From NCBI GenBank assembly GCA_036558305.1, contig DATBFX010000217.1:1-9133 (forward strand): 9,133 nucleotides of DNA, given 5' to 3'. The position numbers and the translations under genes were made by a program. Of the stretch, positions 1 through 6,063 are shown piece after piece; position 1 is the stretch's first letter, and every line of letters starts with the position of its first letter. Origin of the DNA: DATBFX01 sp036558305. GTDB taxonomy: Bacteria; Chloroflexota; Chloroflexia; Thermomicrobiales; UBA6265. The notes below the pieces were generated by a model, which saw only the letters and a program-made list of their open reading frames with translations, was not told the origin of the DNA and did not search any database.

Positions 1-34
1 TGTCACCCCGTCACGCCTTAGCTTGATGCCTATG

Positions 35-72
35 GGGAGGGACCTGTGCCCTCCCGTGGTCCTCCGGACCAC
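35..72. repeat. Two adjacent perfect hairpins (palindromic intergenic repeat)
   Basis: Two perfect inverted repeats lie back to back. GGGAGGG (35-41) pairs with CCCTCCC (49-55) around a 7-base loop. GTGGTCC (56-62) pairs with GGACCAC (66-72) around a 3-base loop. No T-run follows on either strand, so a classical Rho-independent terminator is not supported. The arrangement resembles the dispersed palindromic units common between genes of environmental bacteria, but no second copy lies in this window. The hairpins sit upstream of the predicted promoter, so they would belong to the end of an upstream transcript or to DNA structure rather than to the transketolase mRNA. Confidence 0.6.
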
Positions 73-130
73 AACCGAGAGTGGCGCTAACGGCCAACCG
101 CCTGCGGCCGACGGGAGGCCATCGGTCCGA

Positions 131-160
131 TTGACAGCCAACCGACCATCTCGTTAGCAT
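131..160 (+). promoter_or_regulatory. Sigma-70-type promoter of the transketolase-iol operon
   Basis: A perfect -35 hexamer TTGACA (131-136) is followed after 18 bases by TAGCAT (155-160), which matches four of six positions of the -10 consensus. Transcription would start near 167, leaving a leader of roughly 48 bases before the first gene. Short inverted arms TCGGT (122-126) and ACCGA (141-145) flank the -35 box and could form part of an operator. It is the only good promoter match I saw ahead of the six-gene run. Confidence 0.55.
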
Positions 161-203
161 GCCGCGTCCGTCGACCGCTGAACGGCACCGCACCGATCGA
201 TCC

Positions 204-210
204 AAAGGAG
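204..210 (+). promoter_or_regulatory. Ribosome binding site of the transketolase N subunit
   Basis: AAAGGAG lies four bases before the ATG at 215. It is the strongest Shine-Dalgarno match in the leader and fixes the start of the first gene. Confidence 0.75.
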
Positions 211-214
211 CATC

Positions 215-1093
215 ATGCCGACCGCCGCCGCAATCTTTCAGCGCGACCTCGACGACCTCGTCTCGCTCAGCGCCGAGTGCCGGCGCCTCATCGTCGAGTC
301 GATCCATCGGGCCGGCGCGGGCCACCTCGGCGGACCGCTCTCCGCGACCGATCTCCTCGTCAATCTCTACTTCGACGTCCTCAACCTCGATCCGGCGCGG
401 CCCCACTGGGAGCAGCGCGACCGCTTCATCCTCAGCAAAGGCCACTCCTCGATCGCCCTCTACGTCGTCCTCGCGCTTCGCGGTTTCCTCCCGGTCGAGG
501 AACTGAAGACGTTCGACCAGATCGATTCCCGCCTCCAGGGTCACCCCTGCATGAAGTGCTTGCCCGGCGTCGACATGTCGACCGGCTCGCTCGGTCAGGG
601 CCTCTCCCCGGGCGTCGGTATGGCGATGGGTGGCCGCCTGCGTGGGTGGCCGTTCCACACCTGGGTCATGCTCGGCGACGGCGAGATCCAGGAGGGGCAG
701 GTCTGGGAGGCCTGCTTCGCCGCCGCCCGCTATGGATTGGACAACCTGACCGCGATCCTCGACTACAACCGGTTGCCGCAATTCGGGTGGCCGGACAGCC
801 ACGGCTTCACCCGCGACCGCCCGATCGACGACCCTGCCGCCAAGTTCCGCGCCTTCGGCTGGCACGCCCTCGAATGCGATGGCCACGACCACGCCGACAT
901 CCGCCGGGCCTTCCAGACCGCCCTGGCGACCAAGGGGCGCCCGACCTGCGTCGTCGCCCACACGATCAAGGGTAAGGGCGTCTCCTTTATGGAGGGCGAC
1001 TTCAACTGGCACGCCAAAGTCCCGACCGATGCCCAACTCGCCGAGGCGGTTGCCGAACTCGCCCTCTCAAGCAATGGACGCGACGAACGATGA
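215..1093 (+). CDS. Transketolase, N-terminal (ThDP-binding) subunit
   Basis: This is the diphosphate-binding half of a two-subunit transketolase, 292 residues, a normal size for the split form. Transketolases move a two-carbon ketol unit from a ketose donor to an aldose acceptor, using thiamine diphosphate and a divalent metal in the cytoplasm. Visible motifs are AGHLGG (35-40), the SKGH block ending at His77, STGSLGQGL (122-130), and the metal/ThDP signature GDGE (154-157) completed by Asn185 in DYN. NWHAK near the C-terminus (264-268) is also typical. The gene ends in an ATGA overlap with the C-terminal subunit, so the two are almost certainly co-translated. The start is supported by AAAGGAG. 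It heads an operon with iolG, iolB and iolD, so it may serve inositol breakdown rather than only the pentose phosphate pathway. Split transketolases dedicated to other sugars are known (AptAB for apulose phosphate, SqwGH for sulfo-fructose). The substrate here cannot be read from sequence. Confidence 0.93.
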   Translation: MPTAAAIFQRDLDDLVSLSAECRRLIVESIHRAGAGHLGGPLSATDLLVNLYFDVLNLDPARPHWEQRDRFILSKGHSSIALYVVLALRGFLPVEELKTFDQIDSRLQGHPCMKCLPGVDMSTGSLGQGLSPGVGMAMGGRLRGWPFHTWVMLGDGEIQEGQVWEACFAAARYGLDNLTAILDYNRLPQFGWPDSHGFTRDRPIDDPAAKFRAFGWHALECDGHDHADIRRAFQTALATKGRPTCVVAHTIKGKGVSFMEGDFNWHAKVPTDAQLAEAVAELALSSNGRDER

Positions 1094-2076
1094 CAACCGC
1101 AACCGCAACCGTCACCCCCACGACTCCGATCCAGGACGCACCTCAGGTCGCGATGCGCGAGGCCTGGGGTAACGCCCTCGTCGAGTTGGCCGCCGACTAC
1201 CCCGACCTGATCGTCCTCGACGGCGATCTTGCCAACTCGACGCGCGCCGACATCTTCGCCGCGGCCTGCCCCGACCGCTTCTTCGAAATGGGGATCGCCG
1301 AGCAAAACCTGATCGGCGCCGCCGCCGGTCTCGCCACCCTCGGTTTCGTCCCCTGGATCAGCACCTTCGCCGCCTTCGTCGCCAAACGCGACCTCGACCA
1401 GATCCGCGTCGTCGTCGCCCAACCCCACCTCAACGTCAAACTCTGCGGCAGCTACAGCGGCATCCTCACCGGCAAGACCGGCAAGACCCACCAATCGGTC
1501 GAAGACCTCGCCGTCTTCCGCGCCATGCCCGGCGTCGTCACCATCGTCCCCGCCGACGCCAACGAACTGCGCGCCGCGATGCGCACGATGATGGACACGC
1601 CCGGCCCGATGTACCTCCGCCTTACCCGCGATCCCAGCCCGGTCGTCTTCCCCCACGACCACCGATTCGAGATTGGGCGCGGCCATCTCCTCCGCGACGG
1701 CACCGACGTCGGCATCGTCAGCACCGGAGTCCAAACCGTCCGCGCCCTCGAAGCCGCCGATCAGCTCGCGACGCGTGGCGTCTCCGCCGCCGTCCTCCAC
1801 CTGCCGACGATCAAACCGCTCGACGTCGCCGCGGTCGTCGCGCTCGCCGAGCGCACCGGCGCCCTCGTCACGGCCGAGGACCATTCGATCATCGGCGGCC
1901 TCGGCGGCGCCGTCGCCGAGACGCTGGCCGAACGGCGCCCGACCCCGATTCGCCGCATCGGTTGGCCCGACATTTACGGCGAATCCGGTCCGAACGACGC
2001 CCTGCTCGAAAAATACGGCCTCGCTCCCCACCACATCGCCGAAGCCGCCATCGCCCTCCTTTCCCGACGTCCGTAG
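1090..2076 (+). CDS. Transketolase, C-terminal (pyrimidine-binding) subunit
   Basis: This is the partner of the preceding subunit, 328 residues. Residues 20 to about 185 form the pyrimidine-binding domain. GIAEQNL (68-74) contains the glutamate (Glu71) that activates the ThDP aminopyrimidine ring, and GKTHQS (131-136) carries an active-site-type histidine. Residues from about 195 form the transketolase C-terminal domain, with LHLPTIKPLD (236-245) and the AEDHSIIGGLGG block (262-273). The ATG overlaps the stop of the N subunit as ATGA, which fixes the start and implies translational coupling. The first 18 residues are a Thr/Ala/Pro-rich tail outside the conserved domain, encoded partly by three tandem CAACCG hexamers (1094-1111). 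A 54-base gap then leads to iolG, short enough for one transcript. Family and pairing are clear; the physiological substrate is open. Confidence 0.92.
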   Translation: MTTATATVTPTTPIQDAPQVAMREAWGNALVELAADYPDLIVLDGDLANSTRADIFAAACPDRFFEMGIAEQNLIGAAAGLATLGFVPWISTFAAFVAKRDLDQIRVVVAQPHLNVKLCGSYSGILTGKTGKTHQSVEDLAVFRAMPGVVTIVPADANELRAAMRTMMDTPGPMYLRLTRDPSPVVFPHDHRFEIGRGHLLRDGTDVGIVSTGVQTVRALEAADQLATRGVSAAVLHLPTIKPLDVAAVVALAERTGALVTAEDHSIIGGLGGAVAETLAERRPTPIRRIGWPDIYGESGPNDALLEKYGLAPHHIAEAAIALLSRRP

Positions 2077-2121
2077 GCGTAGGGAGTGCCGTGCCCTTCT
2101 CGTCCGCGCGCACCGACCATT

Positions 2122-2128
2122 GGGAGGA
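2122..2128 (+). promoter_or_regulatory. Ribosome binding site that decides the iolG start
   Basis: GGGAGGA lies just before the ATG at 2131. An in-frame ATG at 2086 would add 15 residues of no recognisable character (rich in Pro and Arg) ahead of the Rossmann fold. The Shine-Dalgarno position and the usual distance to the GxGxxG motif favour 2131. Confidence 0.7.
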
Positions 2129-2130
2129 CC

Positions 2131-3159
2131 ATGACCGACCGCATCAAGATCGCCCTCATCGGCGCCGGACGCATCGGCCGCCGCCATGCGCTGACCCTCG
2201 CCTCGCTCATCCCGCAGGCCGAACTCGCCGTCGTCTGCGACACGATGGAAGGCTCAGCGAAGGCCGCTGCCGAAGCAAACCGCATCGACAAGTGGACCAC
2301 CGACGCCGAAGCGGTGATCGCCGATCCATCGATTCGTGCCATCGTCGTCGCCTCGTCCACCGACAGCCACGCCCCCCTCATCACCGCCGCCGCCCGCGCC
2401 GGCAAGGACGTCTTCTGCGAAAAGCCGATCGCCCTCGATCTCGCCGCCACCGATGCCGCCCTCGACGCCGTCGCCAAGGCCGGTGTTCGCCTCCAGATCG
2501 GTTTCCAGCGCCGGTACGACAAGGGTTTCCGACGGGCCAAAAACATGATCGCGACCGGCGAACTCGGCCGCATCGAGTCGATCCGCGACACGATGCGCGA
2601 TCCCGGTCCGCCGCCGCGCGACTACCTCGCTACCTGCGGCGGTCTCTACCGCGACATGACCATCCACAACTTCGACAACGTCCGCTGGCTGATGGGCGAC
2701 GAGGTCACCGAGGTCTTCGCCGTCGCCACCGCCGTCGTCGATCCGATGTTCGCCGAATTCGGCGACGTCGACACCAGCATCGTCACCCTCCGCTTCGCGG
2801 GCGGCGGTATCGCCGTCATCGACAACTCCCGCCGCGCCGGTTTCGGCTACGACGTGCGCACCGAAATCTTCGGCTCGAACGGCGCCCTCTTCGTCGGCTA
2901 CTCCCGCGACACGCCGATCCTCCACCTCACCAAAGCCGGCGTCACCAGCGATCACGTTCACTGGTTCCTCGAACGCTTCGACCAGGCTTACGTCGACGAA
3001 CTTCGCGACTTCGTCGATTGCATCGTCCACGACAGGCAACCCGCCGTGACCGGCGACGACGGCCGCGCCGCGATGGCCCTCGCCTACGCCTGCGAAGCCT
3101 CGCTCAAGGAAAACCGGCCCGTCGCCATGGATCGCTTCGCCCGAAAGGCCGTCTCATGA
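2131..3159 (+). CDS. iolG: Inositol 2-dehydrogenase (Gfo/Idh/MocA family)
   Basis: A cytoplasmic NAD-dependent dehydrogenase of 342 residues that oxidises myo-inositol (or a stereoisomer) to the 2-keto inosose, the first step of inositol catabolism. The N-terminal Rossmann domain shows GAGRIG (11-16) and an acidic residue at the end of the second strand (Asp37), as expected for NAD rather than NADP. EKP (97-99) supplies the conserved lysine, and DMTIH (175-179) supplies the catalytic Asp175 and His179, giving the Lys-Asp-His set of inositol dehydrogenases. IGFQRRYD (123-130) and GYDVRTEIFGS (239-249) are typical of IolG. The gene lies between the transketolase and iolB and overlaps iolB by ATGA. 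Family membership is certain. Assignment to inositol rests on these motifs plus iolB and iolD next door. Which inositol isomer is preferred cannot be told. Confidence 0.9.
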   Translation: MTDRIKIALIGAGRIGRRHALTLASLIPQAELAVVCDTMEGSAKAAAEANRIDKWTTDAEAVIADPSIRAIVVASSTDSHAPLITAAARAGKDVFCEKPIALDLAATDAALDAVAKAGVRLQIGFQRRYDKGFRRAKNMIATGELGRIESIRDTMRDPGPPPRDYLATCGGLYRDMTIHNFDNVRWLMGDEVTEVFAVATAVVDPMFAEFGDVDTSIVTLRFAGGGIAVIDNSRRAGFGYDVRTEIFGSNGALFVGYSRDTPILHLTKAGVTSDHVHWFLERFDQAYVDELRDFVDCIVHDRQPAVTGDDGRAAMALAYACEASLKENRPVAMDRFARKAVS

Positions 3160-4052
3160 CCTCCGCGGCAGACCTCTTGCTCAAGTCGAACCGGCTCGAT
3201 GCCGCGTCCGGTGCGCTCATCACCGTCACCCCTGAGAGCGCGGCCTGGGAGTACACCGGGCTCCACGTCCAGGCGCTCTCGCCCGGCGAACGCTGGTCGA
3301 GCACTACCGGTTCCGACGAAGTCGCTCTTGTCACCCTCGGCGGTCGCTGCCGCGTTTTTGCCCTCGGTCAAACCTGGGGGATCGGCGAGCGCGAAAACGT
3401 CTTTGCCGGCAAACCGTGGGCGGTCTATCTCCCACAACACACGGACTACGAGATCACCGCCCTGACAATGCTCGAACTCGCCGTCTGCGCAACCCGCGCC
3501 GACGTCGCGCATCCACCGAAGCTGATCACCCCCGATGACGTCGAAGTTGAGATACGCGGTGCCGGCAACGCCGCCCGCCAGATCAACCACATCGTCAAAC
3601 CCGAGTTCCCCGCCCACCGCCTCCTCGTCGTCGAGGTCTTCACCCCGAGCGGCAACTGGTCGAGCTACCCGCCCCACAAGCACGACGTCAGCAACCTTCC
3701 GGCCGAAGCCGACCTCGAAGAGATCTACTACTACCGGATCAACCCGCCCGACGGTTTCGCCCTCCAGCGTCTCTACACCGCCGACGGCCGGATCGACCAC
3801 GCCTACGTCGTCCGCGACGGCGATCTCCTCCTCGTCCCCGAGGGCTACCACGTCTTCGCCGTCCCCCAGGGCTACACCGGGTACTATCTGAACATCCTCG
3901 CCGGCAACGAACCGATCCGCACCATGCAACCGATCGACGATCCCGCCTACGCCTGGGTCCGCAAGACCTGGACACCCGAGCAAAACGAAGGGGCGACCTC
4001 GTGGCGCGGCATCGACCGTCGCGTCAACCGCGGTGCCGGCGTCCGCGACTGA
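3156..4052 (+). CDS. iolB: 5-deoxy-glucuronate isomerase
   Basis: A 298-residue bicupin enzyme of the KduI/IolB family. It converts 5-deoxy-D-glucuronate, the product of IolD, into 2-deoxy-5-keto-D-gluconate in the cytoplasm. The second cupin half is strongly conserved: GNWSSYPPHKHD (166-177) gives two histidines (174 and 176), EEIYYYR (188-194) gives a glutamate and GYHVFAVPQGY (230-240) gives a third histidine (232). Together they make a typical cupin metal site. Length is normal for the family. The ATG overlaps the iolG stop as ATGA, which marks the start. An open frame running further upstream in this phase lies inside iolG and carries no IolB-like sequence, so the longer start is rejected. 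A 22-base gap follows to iolD. Confidence 0.95.
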   Translation: MTSAADLLLKSNRLDAASGALITVTPESAAWEYTGLHVQALSPGERWSSTTGSDEVALVTLGGRCRVFALGQTWGIGERENVFAGKPWAVYLPQHTDYEITALTMLELAVCATRADVAHPPKLITPDDVEVEIRGAGNAARQINHIVKPEFPAHRLLVVEVFTPSGNWSSYPPHKHDVSNLPAEADLEEIYYYRINPPDGFALQRLYTADGRIDHAYVVRDGDLLLVPEGYHVFAVPQGYTGYYLNILAGNEPIRTMQPIDDPAYAWVRKTWTPEQNEGATSWRGIDRRVNRGAGVRD

Positions 4053-4064
4053 CGTCCGGCGATT

Positions 4065-4071
4065 GGAGGGG
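4065..4071 (+). promoter_or_regulatory. Ribosome binding site of iolD
   Basis: GGAGGGG sits three bases before the ATG at 4075 (five from the core GGAGG), in the short gap after the iolB stop. It supports independent re-initiation at iolD. Confidence 0.7.
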
Positions 4072-4074
4072 TAG

Positions 4075-5946
4075 ATGGACACCGTTCGCATGACCATGGC
4101 CCAGGCCGTCGTGCGTTTCCTCGCCAACCAGTACGTCTCCCGCGACGGCCAGGAGCAGCGCCTCTTCGCCGGCATGTGGGGCATCTTCGGCCACGGCAAC
4201 GTCACCGGTCTCGGCCAGGCCCTCGAAGAGGTCGGCGCAGACCTTCCCTACTACCGCCCCCAAAACGAGCAGGCGATGGTCCACGCCTCCATCGCCTACG
4301 CCAAGATGAAAAACCGGCTCCAAACGTTCGCGTGCACGTCGTCGGTGGGTCCCGGCGCGACGAACATGGTCACCGGCGCCGCCACCGCCACCGTCAACCG
4401 GCTCCCGGTCCTCCTCCTCCCCGGCGACACTTTCGCGAACCGACTCCCGCATCCCGTCCTGCAGCAACTCGAAAACCCGGCGAGTCAGGACTTGAGCGTC
4501 AACGACTGCTTTCGCCCCGTTTCCAAATTCTGGGATCGCATCAACCGCCCCGAACAACTCCTCTCCAGTCTCCCAGAAGCGATCCGCATCCTCACGGACC
4601 CCGCCGAAACCGGTGCCGTCACCCTCGCCATGCCCGAGGACACCCAGACCGAGTCTTACGACTACCCCGCCCGCTTCTTCGACAAGCACGTCCACCGCGT
4701 CGTCCGCGCCGTCGCCCCCGCCGGCGAAATCCGCCTCGCCGCCGACCTCATTGCAGCCGCCCAGCGCCCCCTGATCATCGCCGGCGGCGGCGTCATCTAC
4801 AGCGAAGCGACCGCCGCCCTCTCCGACTTCGCCGACACGCTCGGCATCCCCGTCTGCGAGACCCAGGCGGGCAAAGGAGCCCTCCCCTGGTCCCATCCGT
4901 GGAACGTCGGCCCCGTCGGGTCCAACGGCGGTCTCGCCGCCAATCGCCTTGCCGCCGCCGCCGACCTCGTCATCGCCGTCGGTACCCGCCTCTCCGACTT
5001 CACCACCGCCTCTCGCACTGCCTTCCAGAACCCCGACGTTCGCTTCCTCAGCATCAACGTCTCCGCCCTCGACGCACACAAAGCCGGCGCCTTTCCCCTC
5101 GTTTGCGACGCCCGCGAAGGTCTCACTTCCCTCCTTGCCGCCCTTCGCGATCGCGACCACCGCACCGACGCTGCCTACGGCGATCACGTCGAAACGCTCA
5201 ATGCCGAATGGAACCGCGCCGTCGACCGCATCCGCGCCGTCGAGACCCCGGAATCACTCACCCAGGCAAACGTGATCGGCATCGTCAACGAGGCCGGCGC
5301 TCCCCGCGACGTCGTCGTCTGCGCCGCCGGCGGTCTTCCCGGCGATCTCCTCAAACTCTGGCGGCCGGTCGACCCCAAGAGCTACCACCTGGAGTACGGC
5401 TACTCGTGCATGGGCTACGAGATCGCCGGCGGTCTCGGCGCCAAGATGGCCGACCCCTCTCGCGAGGTCTACGTCATGGTCGGCGACGGTAGCTACCTGA
5501 TGCTCCACACCGAGATCGTCACCTCGATCCAGGAGGGCTACAAACTGACCATCGTCGTCACCGACAACGGCGGTTTCCAATGCATCCGCGGACTCCAGAT
5601 GTCCGCCGGTTCGCCCTCCTTCGGCAACGAGCTCCGCTACCGCGACCGTCGCACCAACCGCCTCGAAGGCGACTACCTCCCGATCGACTTCGCCCGCAAC
5701 GCCGAAAGCCTCGGCGCCGTCGCCTACCGCGCCACCTCCGAATCCGATCTCCGCTCCGCCCTCGACCGCGCCCGCGCCGAAACCCGCACCGTCGTCATCC
5801 ACGTCCCGATCCAGAAAGACGCCCGCGTCCCCGGTTTCGAAAGCTGGTGGGACGTCCCCGTCGCCGAAGTTTCGGCCGAACCCGGCGTCCAATCCGCCCT
5901 CGCCTCCTACGAACAAGCCCGCAGCCGCCAGCGCTACCTTTATTAG
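4075..5946 (+). CDS. iolD: 3D-(3,5/4)-trihydroxycyclohexane-1,2-dione hydrolase
   Basis: A ThDP-dependent ring-opening enzyme of 623 residues, normal for IolD. It hydrolyses the cyclic dione formed by IolE to 5-deoxy-D-glucuronate, which IolB then isomerises. Three domains of the acetolactate-synthase fold follow in order. The N-terminal pyrimidine domain (about 5-190) has the cofactor-activating Glu65 in PQNEQ and the SSVGPGATNMVTGA block (89-102). The central domain spans about 215-350. The C-terminal diphosphate domain (about 400-580) has GDGS (470-473) and Asn498 in TDNGG as the metal-binding signature. The PGDTFANRLPHPVLQQLE stretch (116-133) is characteristic of IolD and separates it from acetolactate synthase. 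GGAGGGG supports the start. The TAG stop lies within a tandem 7-base repeat (5942-5955). A palindromic repeat, not another gene, follows. Confidence 0.96.
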   Translation: MDTVRMTMAQAVVRFLANQYVSRDGQEQRLFAGMWGIFGHGNVTGLGQALEEVGADLPYYRPQNEQAMVHASIAYAKMKNRLQTFACTSSVGPGATNMVTGAATATVNRLPVLLLPGDTFANRLPHPVLQQLENPASQDLSVNDCFRPVSKFWDRINRPEQLLSSLPEAIRILTDPAETGAVTLAMPEDTQTESYDYPARFFDKHVHRVVRAVAPAGEIRLAADLIAAAQRPLIIAGGGVIYSEATAALSDFADTLGIPVCETQAGKGALPWSHPWNVGPVGSNGGLAANRLAAAADLVIAVGTRLSDFTTASRTAFQNPDVRFLSINVSALDAHKAGAFPLVCDAREGLTSLLAALRDRDHRTDAAYGDHVETLNAEWNRAVDRIRAVETPESLTQANVIGIVNEAGAPRDVVVCAAGGLPGDLLKLWRPVDPKSYHLEYGYSCMGYEIAGGLGAKMADPSREVYVMVGDGSYLMLHTEIVTSIQEGYKLTIVVTDNGGFQCIRGLQMSAGSPSFGNELRYRDRRTNRLEGDYLPIDFARNAESLGAVAYRATSESDLRSALDRARAETRTVVIHVPIQKDARVPGFESWWDVPVAEVSAEPGVQSALASYEQARSRQRYLY

Positions 5947-5991
5947 CTATTAGCTCGTCCAACCACGGCTGCACTCGCAACCGTCCGTGCT

Positions 5992-6038
5992 AACCCCGAA
6001 GGGGTTTCGTTGCCTCAGCCCAGGGTTTCAACCCTGGG
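5992..6038. repeat. REP-like double palindrome between iolD and the second dehydrogenase
   Basis: Two perfect inverted repeats fill most of the 117-base gap. AACCCC (5992-5997) pairs with GGGGTT (6001-6006) around GAA. CCCAGGGTT (6019-6027) pairs with AACCCTGGG (6030-6038) with almost no loop. A short TTTCGTTG run follows the first hairpin, so it could also act as a weak terminator for iolD. I recognise the CCCAGGG...CCCTGGG type as a palindromic unit often found dispersed between genes in environmental bacteria; this is from memory and not checked. It may dampen expression of the downstream gene or stabilise the upstream mRNA. Confidence 0.65.
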
Positions 6039-6050
6039 ATTGGCACACCC

Positions 6051-6058
6051 AGGATAAT
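6051..6058 (+). promoter_or_regulatory. Weak start signals of the second dehydrogenase (AGGA / GATAAT)
   Basis: AGGA (6051-6054) lies nine bases before the ATG at 6064 and is the only Shine-Dalgarno candidate. It overlaps GATAAT (6053-6058), a five-of-six match to the -10 box. If that box is used, transcription would start at about the ATG itself, giving a nearly leaderless message. No -35 match lies at the right distance. Either reading is tentative. Confidence 0.3.
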
Positions 6059-6063
6059 GTCCC

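Noticed and set aside
1..21. Possible tail of an upstream + strand gene (reads CHPVT P then TAG).
   Set aside because: Six codons cannot be told from chance.
763..2187. Long - strand open frame (474 codons) opposite the transketolase genes; similar long antisense frames at 11-1036, 2254-3039, 3084-4205, 4024-5187, 5254-5916 and 6379-7071.
   Set aside because: They mirror well-identified + strand genes, are rich in Gly, Asp, Val, Glu and Ala as expected from C-ending codons read backwards, and show no family motif.
1962..3155. Upstream extension of the iolB frame through iolG, giving an open frame of 696 codons in total.
   Set aside because: The extra part is Arg/Pro/His-rich shadow translation of iolG. 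The ATGA overlap at 3156 gives a natural IolB start and normal length.
4075..5946. Acetolactate synthase or another ThDP decarboxylase.
   Set aside because: Length, the PGDTFANRLPHPVLQQLE block and the neighbouring iolB and iolG identify IolD.
5942..5955. Tandem 7-base repeat ATTAGCT x2 over the iolD stop as an attachment site.
   Set aside because: No second distant copy, integrase or tRNA is seen. It is probably a small duplication.
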